A stretch of 29,604 nucleotides of DNA. Source: a virus. Where the stretch lies: IMG/VR virus record IMGVR_UViG_3300043446_001205, positions 1 to 29,604 of that record, one strand, 5' to 3'. Positions 16,770 through 23,023 of the stretch are shown in pieces (the first letter of the stretch is position 1; each line of letters starts with the position of its first letter). The notes beneath the pieces were generated by a model. It was not told the origin of the DNA, made no database searches, and saw only the letters and a program-made list of their open reading frames with translations. Made by a program: the position numbers and the translations under genes.

Positions 16770-17492
16770 ATGGCAACAAGTATGGATTTTCCTTCATCTT
16801 CTAAAAAGAAAAAATACTCTGATAATTTACCATCTGATAATTCTATAATTGTTGATCCACAGATGTTTATTGCTGTACCTGGACCTCAAGGAGAGCAAGG
16901 CCCTAAAGGACCAAAGGGGGACGTTGGTCCGCAGGGAGAACAGGGTTTAAAGGGCGATAAAGGTGATCCTGGTAGAGACGGCAGGGATGGAAAAGACGGA
17001 ATAAATATTTTATCTCCATCAATGCAAAATATAGGATGGGCTTTATATTGTGCAGATAATTTAAAAACATTTCGGACAGGTGCAACAAAAGGCGAAGATG
17101 GATGGGTAAATTTATTTGTTGACGGTAAAGGTAAAAATACTACAGAAGATTATTTACCAAGAGAGTCAGTATCATTATGGAATTCCAATACAAATAGAAT
17201 TAATTTTAAAACTCTTAATATAGGTGCAATTGTAACAATTTGTTATAATCTAGAAATATCAACATTTTCTAATAATACAGAAGCATGGATCAGAACCTAT
17301 GTTGAAAACTCTGATAATTATCCTACTAGCTATATTGGGGTATTAAAATATCAATACGAATATGAGATGTCTGTTCAACATACCCTTTTTGTTGAGGACA
17401 AGAAATTTCAGACTTCAGGCGGTATACCACAGATAAGAACAGACAATGATTCTTCTGTAATTTTAAAATCTATTCACATAGCAGTTTCTTAA
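16770..17492 (+). CDS. Collagen-like fibre protein, 240 residues
   Basis: Gly-X-Y repeats run from residue 38 to about 77 (G-P-Q-G-E-Q-G-P-K-G ... G-R-D-G-K-D-G), followed by a 160-residue beta-rich head. The N-terminus is polar and Lys-rich (S-S-S-K-K-K-K-Y). ATG 16770 is chosen (M-A-T-S-M-D-F); a GTG at 16761 directly after the previous stop is an alternative. No ribosome-binding site is visible, so coupling is likely. Probably a trimeric receptor-binding or decorative fibre. Confidence 0.8.
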   Translation: MATSMDFPSSSKKKKYSDNLPSDNSIIVDPQMFIAVPGPQGEQGPKGPKGDVGPQGEQGLKGDKGDPGRDGRDGKDGINILSPSMQNIGWALYCADNLKTFRTGATKGEDGWVNLFVDGKGKNTTEDYLPRESVSLWNSNTNRINFKTLNIGAIVTICYNLEISTFSNNTEAWIRTYVENSDNYPTSYIGVLKYQYEYEMSVQHTLFVEDKKFQTSGGIPQIRTDNDSSVILKSIHIAVS

Positions 17493-17526
17493 AATAATGT
17501 ATAATACAAGCAGGAGGTAGTAACTA

Positions 17527-17829
17527 ATGGCTACAACATCAAAAGCGCTTTTTCGTGGTGCCGCTTCAACATCAAGCACCACCCTTTATACAGTGCCTTC
17601 AGCTACGACTACAGTTATAACAAACGTTATCGTAACAAATACAGCAGCTTCAACAGCAACATTTACACTTAATCTAAACGGTGTAGCAGTTGCTTCAGGA
17701 GTTAGCTTAGCAGCAAATAGCATAACAGCTATTGATCTTAAGCAAGTACTTGCTGCAACAAATACAATAACTGGTCTAGCTTCAGCAACAACTGTTAATT
17801 TTCATATTTCTGGCGTAGAAATAGCATAA
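17527..17829 (+). CDS. Small Thr/Ala-rich virion protein, 100 residues
   Basis: AGGAGG lies 10-11 nt before ATG, with TATAAT at 17500-17505. The chain is almost wholly Thr, Ser, Ala, Val and Asn (T-L-Y-T-V-P-S-A-T-T-T-V-I), an Ig-like beta protein of the kind found in phage head-fibre and tail proteins. Its translation-start segment (GAGGTAGTAACTAATGGCT) is duplicated at the next gene. Confidence 0.75.
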   Translation: MATTSKALFRGAASTSSTTLYTVPSATTTVITNVIVTNTAASTATFTLNLNGVAVASGVSLAANSITAIDLKQVLAATNTITGLASATTVNFHISGVEIA

Positions 17830-17849
17830 GGAATTAGAGGTAGTAACTA

Positions 17850-18446
17850 ATGGCTATCGATAGAATTCCTGGCGTAGGCCCCCAGAATAGTGATATTGCA
17901 GCAGCAGTTGCAGCACCAAGTGCAGCAACTATTGCAACTCAGGTTGCTGCTTCAGTTCCAACTCTTTCACAAATAAATACGTCGGTATCAAATAACGCAT
18001 CTCCTTATGGAGGCACATGGGCAACTCTTGTAGATACCTCATTCACAGCTCAATCATCAGTAACTATATCTGGACTTACTGGTTATAAATATTTATTCAA
18101 CTATTTAAAAATCACAACAGTCCCATCCTCTTCTGAGCAGATATTTATGAGAATTAATGGAGATAGTGGATCAAATTATAATAACACAAATACTTCTCAA
18201 TCAAATCAAACTTGGTTTAATTTTGGAGGAAATGCTGGTTTTGGTATGGATTTTATTTTTTATTCATATAACTCTAATTCAAGTACTCATCAAAAAATAA
18301 TTCATTTCCCACATTTTAGAAATAGCAGTGGTAGTCCAAGATATGATGTGTGTCATTGGGCAAATACTGCAGCAATTTCTAGCTATACAATATGGTGTAA
18401 TGCTGGTAATTTTACAGGACGTATGTTTATTATGGGGGCTAACTAA
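17850..18446 (+). CDS. Tail or fibre protein with jelly-roll C-terminus, 198 residues
   Basis: The N-terminal 50 residues are Ala/Val-rich helix. The rest (G-T-W-A-T-L-V-D-T-S-F, then I-S-G-L-T-G-Y-K-Y-L, F-M-R-I-N-G-D-S-G-S-N-Y) matches a C-terminal domain seen in many phage tail fibres. GAGGTAG precedes the ATG by about 10 nt. Shares one base with the next gene (TAATG). Confidence 0.8.
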   Translation: MAIDRIPGVGPQNSDIAAAVAAPSAATIATQVAASVPTLSQINTSVSNNASPYGGTWATLVDTSFTAQSSVTISGLTGYKYLFNYLKITTVPSSSEQIFMRINGDSGSNYNNTNTSQSNQTWFNFGGNAGFGMDFIFYSYNSNSSTHQKIIHFPHFRNSSGSPRYDVCHWANTAAISSYTIWCNAGNFTGRMFIMGAN

Positions 18447-18679
18447 TGAGCAGGCCAACAGTTTATATATTTAGTGTAGAAACACAGGAAGAAATTATTC
18501 GTGAAATGAATGATGAAGAGTATGCTCAACATCTTGTAGATAAGGCTGCATGGGAAGCACAAGAAGCAGAGCACTTAGCAGAACAAACACAGATAGATGC
18601 TGCAAAAGCAGCGGTATATGAAAAACTTTCTGAACTAGGTATTACTCCAGAATTAATAGAAGTAATAAAGAAGTTATAG
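18446..18679 (+). CDS. Tail-fibre assembly/chaperone-like protein, 77 residues
   Basis: M-S-R-P-T-V-Y-I-F-S-V-E-T then a long acidic helix (M-N-D-E-E-Y-A-Q-H-L-V-D-K-A-A-W-E-A-Q-E-A-E) and a C-terminal helix hairpin (L-S-E-L-G-I-T-P-E-L-I-E-V-I). This resembles tail-fibre assembly proteins encoded next to fibres. Starts on the stop of the fibre gene (TAATG), consistent with a chaperone for it or the adhesin downstream. Confidence 0.55.
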   Translation: MSRPTVYIFSVETQEEIIREMNDEEYAQHLVDKAAWEAQEAEHLAEQTQIDAAKAAVYEKLSELGITPELIEVIKKL

Positions 18680-18688
18680 GAGAATAAA

Positions 18689-19954
18689 ATGGCTACTACA
18701 ATATATCCTTCTCATAATTACCCAGAATATCCAGTACATACAACAGATGCTCGCCCCTCAACTTCTGCTTTACCAACTGGCTATGTTGGATTTAATTCAA
18801 GTTCTTCTAAATTAGAAATTTGGAACGGATCTGCATGGAAAGATATGTTGGGTGGTTCAGTAGCAACATCTATGCCTTGGTCTGGAACTGCTATTACGTT
18901 TACTGGAGCAAATAGCAATGTAAATGGAAACGATGTTGTTTCTATTGCTAAAGGTATGGCTAATTCAACAGCATCAACTTCTGCTGTACAAACTGGTGGA
19001 ACAATGACAATCAATAACGTATCACTCGGTTCTTATGATTTTGTTATTAAAAATGGTTCTCAAACTGTTAGCACATTTACTAACTCTAACTGGTTTACAA
19101 CAACAGCCGATACTCGCTCTGCTTGGGTAGTTGTTCAGGGAGATTTAACTATTCCTTCTGGAGTAACATTTGCCCCTAGCAATCGTAAACTATTTACTTG
19201 TATTTATGTAGCTGGAAATTTAACTGTTAATGGAACAATCTCAATGAGTCAGTTGGGAGCAAATCACAGTGGTACTGGTATCTCTGGTGGTTCAACAACT
19301 GCTGGAGCAATCCGTATTGCTACTGGTACATTTACAAATATTACAAATCCACAAGTTCCTGCTGCTGGTGGTGCTGGCGGTCAGAACTCATATGGTGGTT
19401 CTGCTCAGCAAGGCGTTGCTGGAACTGGCGGAGGAACTGGTGGTGGTGGTCAGGGAGCAAACGATAACTATACAGTTGGCGGATTTGGGTCTGCTGGGAC
19501 ATCATTTTCTGGTGGATCAGGTGGTGGTGGTGGTCGTACATATAGTGGTATAACAAACCTTGCTGGTACAAACGGTGGAGCTAATGGCGGTGCTGGTGGT
19601 AATGCAGTTGCTGCTGGTGGACCATACCCAACTGCAAACCCATCTGGTGGTGGTGCTGGTAACAATGGAGGTTCTGGTGGTGAAAATGCTGGCGGTAATG
19701 GTACTGGTGGTGTTTTATTTATTATAGTTGAAGGAACAGTTACTGGCTCTGGCACAATTTCAGCAAGTGGTGTTTCAGGTGGTAACGCTTCTGAACGCCC
19801 AGGTGGTGGTTCTGGTGGTGGACATGTTACTGTAATGGCAACTCTTGATTCATCAACAATTACACCAGTTGCTTCTGGTGGAACACGGCGTGGTATATAT
19901 GGTAGCCAAGATGAAGGTGGAGCAGGAACTGCTAGAAAGTTGGCAATAGCATGA
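18689..19954 (+). CDS. Poly-glycine adhesin-like receptor-binding protein
   Basis: 421 residues. An N-terminal attachment segment (about 1-55, including S-K-L-E-I-W-N-G-S-A-W-K) is like those of phage fibres; a beta-helix-like middle follows (G-D-L-T-I-P-S-G-V-T, G-N-L-T-V-N-G-T-I). Then comes a glycine-rich region (about 226-341, again near 370-378) with G-G-x and G-G-G-G runs. Glycine-rich blocks forming polyglycine-II bundles are known in T-even gp38 adhesins; similarity here is of composition. AGGAGA lies 7 nt upstream. Overlaps the next gene by 4 bp. Confidence 0.75.
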   Translation: MATTIYPSHNYPEYPVHTTDARPSTSALPTGYVGFNSSSSKLEIWNGSAWKDMLGGSVATSMPWSGTAITFTGANSNVNGNDVVSIAKGMANSTASTSAVQTGGTMTINNVSLGSYDFVIKNGSQTVSTFTNSNWFTTTADTRSAWVVVQGDLTIPSGVTFAPSNRKLFTCIYVAGNLTVNGTISMSQLGANHSGTGISGGSTTAGAIRIATGTFTNITNPQVPAAGGAGGQNSYGGSAQQGVAGTGGGTGGGGQGANDNYTVGGFGSAGTSFSGGSGGGGGRTYSGITNLAGTNGGANGGAGGNAVAAGGPYPTANPSGGGAGNNGGSGGENAGGNGTGGVLFIIVEGTVTGSGTISASGVSGGNASERPGGGSGGGHVTVMATLDSSTITPVASGGTRRGIYGSQDEGGAGTARKLAIA

Positions 19955-20274
19955 GATATTTATTTCATAATGTTTACGGCGATGCAGATGCGCTTATTAC
20001 TAATAAGCCAGATGATGTAACATGCGTTCCATTTGGTTGGGATGAACAAACAGAAGCAATTAGAAATTCATTTCTTGCGCTTTTAAATATAGGCATTTCT
20101 TCTTTGCCAGCAGTTGTTGCTTGGAGAGAGGAAAGAATTGTTACATCAGAAGACCCAAACGATACACCAAAAATAATTCCAGCAGGATGGGATGCTATTT
20201 ATTTATTAAACATTGATAAAGCAAATTGGAATTGGCAATATATTCAATCGCTTATTGATAACTGGAATAACTAG
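19951..20274 (+). CDS. Hypothetical 107-residue protein, adhesin partner
   Basis: ATG overlaps the adhesin stop as ATGA. Mixed alpha/beta with W-R-E-E-R-I and a Trp-rich C-terminus (N-W-N-W-Q-Y-I-Q-S-L-I-D-N-W-N). Coupling to the adhesin suggests a dedicated assembly partner or chaperone. Its stop region overlaps the convergent gene by 4 bp. Confidence 0.75.
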   Translation: MRYLFHNVYGDADALITNKPDDVTCVPFGWDEQTEAIRNSFLALLNIGISSLPAVVAWREERIVTSEDPNDTPKIIPAGWDAIYLLNIDKANWNWQYIQSLIDNWNN

Positions 20275-20990
20275 CGATAACTTTTTTTAGACCAAAAGTT
20301 TTTGATGTAGTGGTTTACAAGAGTTGAGTTAAAGGTTTTATCCTCAAGTAACTTATGTTCTCCATCCGCATAATAATCAAATTCTGCAGTCCAGCTAGTG
20401 CGTTTAAACGGAATAACTTGAACTAAAGGAGTTCCTTTTTCAACCACACCCTCAAATCCTTCTTTAATCCACATCGGAAATAATGGTTCAAGATTTGCTT
20501 TATCGCTATCAAGCACAGCTTCAATAGCCCTGAATGGCAAGTTCCTGTAACCCACTGGTGGGATTACTAAAACTGAATAACCGTTTGGTGTATGGGGAAT
20601 CCACTTGTTCATAAATTTAAATACAGAGTTTGTATATCCAGGTGGATTCTCTACATACTGAGAATTTTCACCATGTTGCTCAAACACTTCAAGGCTACTA
20701 CGCCAAGTAATCCTTGGTCCAGTTATAGTTTGTTTGATTTGAACATCAGACCACAGTGGAATTATGTATCCTGAAGTAAGAGCATCCAACATTGGAACAC
20801 ATTTTTTAAAAGTTGCATTAGAAATTCTATTTTCAAGAATGAACTTTTTACCATCTGGATTATCAGGAGAAACCTGATAAGGTGTCATATCTTTGTGCCA
20901 TTTAGGGATGGCTTGACTTGCTGGAAATGGGGGTATACATAGTTCATAAGAGTACTTATCTTTAGCAGTAAATTTTATTATTTTATTCAT
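20271..20990 (-). CDS. Conserved-type phage protein on the opposite strand, 239 residues
   Basis: M-N-K-I-I-K-F-T-A-K-D-K then P-P-F-P-A-S-Q-A-I-P-K-W and K-K-C-V-P-M-L-D-A-L-T-S-G-Y-I-I-P-L-W-S-D-V. This pattern (P-P-x-P-A...P-x-W...C-x-P...G-Y-x-I) is one I associate with unnamed marine and freshwater phage proteins, often near fibre genes. AAGAAGGA lies about 10 nt upstream, with an extended -10 TGT-TATACT (21015-21020). It interrupts the rightward late region, so it may be a cargo gene. Confidence 0.8.
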   Translation of the reverse strand: MNKIIKFTAKDKYSYELCIPPFPASQAIPKWHKDMTPYQVSPDNPDGKKFILENRISNATFKKCVPMLDALTSGYIIPLWSDVQIKQTITGPRITWRSSLEVFEQHGENSQYVENPPGYTNSVFKFMNKWIPHTPNGYSVLVIPPVGYRNLPFRAIEAVLDSDKANLEPLFPMWIKEGFEGVVEKGTPLVQVIPFKRTSWTAEFDYYADGEHKLLEDKTFNSTLVNHYIKNFWSKKSYR

Positions 20991-21179
20991 ATCTCAGTTC
21001 CTTCTTGGATTTTAAGTATAACATACTACAGGAGAGATAAATTAATAAAAAATCATGGCATTGTACAGCATATATTTTCTGAAACAGACATATATGGAAA
21101 CAGGTATAAAAATTATCAGACTCTACTTATAAAAAATAATTAAAAGATCCATTTGTTTTAACTCAGCAATAAAAAATAA
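20991..21179. other. AT-rich gap, nothing convincing
   Basis: Between two minus-strand genes. Holds the -10 of the 239-residue gene (21015-21020) and a 25-codon plus-strand ORF without a ribosome-binding site at useful distance. I see no gene in it. Confidence 0.5.
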
Positions 21180-21202
21180 CCCCCAGATCAAAAATCTGGG
21201 GG
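21180..21202. terminator. Bidirectional factor-independent terminator
   Basis: CCCCCAGAT (21180-21188), loop CAAAA, ATCTGGGGG (21194-21202), with T-rich tails on both strands (TATTTTTATTT on the plus, TTATTTTTTATT on the minus). Ends the lysozyme-like transcript, whose stop lies 17 bp away. Confidence 0.9.
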
Positions 21203-21218
21203 TATTTTTATTTCCTAA

Positions 21219-21770
21219 TTACTCAGGAAATTTATTTAGCCATTTATAAATAGCACCCTTATTATAGGATGACCATGAACTCCAATCAGTACCGCCTTTT
21301 GTCATACGGTATACAATTTGAGCATTTTTAACTGGGCTAAAAAGCTCAGCATATACATCAAGATCATATTTTTCTGTACGATCTGGACCTAATGTACCAA
21401 GCATATTAATCTGAAAGATTCCAAACGAGGAGTCTCCAGTCTTGGTGTTTCCATTAAAAGCAAATGGACGACCATTGGATTCAGCTTTAGCAACTGCCCA
21501 AGCAGTCTTTAAAGCTTTTCCTTTGAACCCTACCGCCTTAAGTAATTCAACCAACTGGCTGTCAGTCAAACTTGTCGCATTTTCATACTTAGTAAGTATT
21601 TTTTCATTTTTATCCTTAGATAGCAGAAAAGCCACCTTGGGGGTGGCAAGAGAGACTGCAGTCTGTTTAGATAAATTATTACTAGTAGCATGAGACGGTA
21701 TAGCACCCAAAATAGATACTAACAGAAACGTACCACTAATTACCCCTACCAGCATTTTATTGTTTGTCAA
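21219..21770 (-). CDS. Exported lysozyme-like (transglycosylase/Rpf-type) protein
   Basis: 183 residues. Residues 1-28 form a signal peptide (hydrophobic V-G-V-I-S-G-T-F-L-L-V-S-I-L-G, then S-H-A). The catalytic part has A-K-A-E-S-N-G (Glu97 as likely acid), S-S-F-G-I-F-Q-I-N-M, and Y-R-M-T-K-G-G-T-D-W-S-S-W-S, the plan of soluble transglycosylase/lysozyme-fold domains. TTG is taken as start because AGGAGG lies 8 nt upstream; the next ATG is 15 nt further. Promoter -10 TATACT at 21820-21825, a hairpin in the leader (21791-21813) and a terminator after the stop. Likely the endolysin or an exported wall hydrolase. Confidence 0.85.
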   Translation of the reverse strand: MTNNKMLVGVISGTFLLVSILGAIPSHATSNNLSKQTAVSLATPKVAFLLSKDKNEKILTKYENATSLTDSQLVELLKAVGFKGKALKTAWAVAKAESNGRPFAFNGNTKTGDSSFGIFQINMLGTLGPDRTEKYDLDVYAELFSPVKNAQIVYRMTKGGTDWSSWSSYNKGAIYKWLNKFPE

Positions 21771-21790
21771 GTTTTTTCCTCCTAAAATGC

Positions 21791-21813
21791 ATATAGCACC
21801 ATAACGGTGCTAT
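21791..21813 (-). promoter_or_regulatory. Leader hairpin before the lysozyme-like gene
   Basis: ATAGCACC (21793-21800), loop ATAAC, GGTGCTAT (21806-21813), extendable outward past a 2-base bulge. It lies between the -10 (21820-21825) and the AGGAGG site, so it would be at the 5' end of the mRNA. Confidence 0.55.
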
Positions 21814-21894
21814 GCACCTAGTATATCATAAAACTACTCACAAGTACAAGTCATATGGTGATATAATAAGAAAAGATTTTAATATAGGAGAATT

Positions 21895-22308
21895 ATGGCT
21901 ACATATAGAGGGCAAGGATCAGACAATTATTCTATTGGTGCTACACCACCATATGTTTCTTGGACGGTTGTTCGTGGTGATACCGCTTCATTTCGTGTTT
22001 ATGTAACAGATGACAATAAAGATCCTTTAACAATTGCAGACTGGACAATTCAAATGCAAGTTAAAAGACCATCTGCTCCAGTAACTCCAGGTGCAATTAC
22101 AGATAATGCAACATTAATTTTAAATATTACACCAGTTGCAGACCCAGATGATGGTCCAGGAGAATTTACAGTTTCTCTTACAGCAGAGCAATCAGGTATT
22201 CTTCAAACAAATGATATTTTTGATATTGAACTATCTTTGCCACAAAATGAGATTGTTTGGACGGTAGCTCAAGGTAAAATGATTATCCTTGAGGATGTTA
22301 CTGCATAA
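21895..22308 (+). CDS. Baseplate-type Ig-fold protein, copy 2
   Basis: 137 residues. Contains W-T-V-V-R-G-D-T-A as in the 16279-16674 product, followed by V-Y-V-T-D-D and D-W-T-I-Q-M-Q-V-K and ends with W-T-V-A-Q-G-K-M-I-I. BppU-like N-terminal fold inferred. TAGGAGA lies 6 nt upstream, TATAAT at 21862-21867. Shares a base with the next gene (TAATG), like copy 1. Confidence 0.75.
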   Translation: MATYRGQGSDNYSIGATPPYVSWTVVRGDTASFRVYVTDDNKDPLTIADWTIQMQVKRPSAPVTPGAITDNATLILNITPVADPDDGPGEFTVSLTAEQSGILQTNDIFDIELSLPQNEIVWTVAQGKMIILEDVTA

Positions 22309-22535
22309 TGGTAGCAAGAGCAATAATAACAGATAAACAAAAGATTAATACTGTTCTTATTGAGAATGATGGATTTTTTAGATCTACCGTTTCAGAATCC
22401 AGGGGTACTGTTTTAATCAATGAAGTTCTTCCATTTAGAATAAGATTTACAGATATAAGAATCCCAGGGTACAATCAAAACAACATCCCTGGCATTGGAT
22501 TGCAAATTATTGGTTATTCTAACTATATACTTTAG
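22308..22535 (+). CDS. Hypothetical 75-residue virion-module protein
   Basis: Starts on the stop of the preceding gene (TAATG). Beta-rich (I-N-T-V-L-I-E-N-D-G-F-F-R, L-P-F-R-I-R-F-T-D-I-R-I), ends Gly/Ile-rich. It takes the position that the 28-residue peptide holds after copy 1, so the two modules diverged by size. Possibly a tail-attached accessory; function unknown. Confidence 0.7.
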   Translation: MVARAIITDKQKINTVLIENDGFFRSTVSESRGTVLINEVLPFRIRFTDIRIPGYNQNNIPGIGLQIIGYSNYIL

Positions 22536-22558
22536 CAAAAATATGTTATAATCATACC

Positions 22559-23005
22559 ATGGCCAGAACTACACTACCACTCGTAAAAACTAAATTTCAA
22601 ACTGGTGATCGTCCTACTCAGGAAGATTATGAAGATTTAATTGATACCGTTGCAGCCCAGTCAACAGACCTTGGTACGTTCGGCAATAATGAGAATACAA
22701 TTTATGGCATTGAAAATGCAACGGTAATAGACAACTTTGATGCAACAACATGGAGACTTGTAAAATATTTAGTTTCTATTGCTAAAACATCAGGTGGAGA
22801 TAATAAATACTATGCAACAGAATTGAGCATACTTGTTGATGGAACAAATGTAAATGTTTCTGAGTATGGCACAATAGACAATGATGGGAATATTGGCACC
22901 ATTAGCGTCTCTAAGGTGGGGTCTACAGTAAACTTAACTGTAACTCCAGCAGTGGGTATTACGCCTATCACAGTACGTTTTGCACGTATTGGACTCAAGG
23001 CTTAA
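22559..23005 (+). CDS. Virion protein whose C-terminal domain recurs in the 808-residue fibre
   Basis: 148 residues. ATG lies six bases after TATAAT (22547-22552, TGT extension): leaderless. The N-terminal 45 residues (L-P-L-V-K-T-K-F-Q-T-G-D-R-P-T) are like fibre attachment segments. The C-terminal hundred (W-R-L-V-K-Y-L-V-S-I-A, I-L-V-D-G-T-N-V-N-V-S-E-Y-G) resembles the last hundred residues of the next protein, so it is a mobile fibre module. Confidence 0.8.
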   Translation: MARTTLPLVKTKFQTGDRPTQEDYEDLIDTVAAQSTDLGTFGNNENTIYGIENATVIDNFDATTWRLVKYLVSIAKTSGGDNKYYATELSILVDGTNVNVSEYGTIDNDGNIGTISVSKVGSTVNLTVTPAVGITPITVRFARIGLKA

Positions 23006-23023
23006 AACTAAGGAGATAAATAA

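Noticed and set aside
19468-19755. Proline-rich minus-strand ORF
   Set aside because: It is the complement of the glycine-rich codons of the adhesin (GGN read backwards gives Pro-rich frames).
21055-21132. 25-codon plus-strand ORF between the two leftward late genes
   Set aside because: A GGAGAG lies too far upstream (about 20 nt) and the composition is that of AT-rich gap DNA; no promoter seen.
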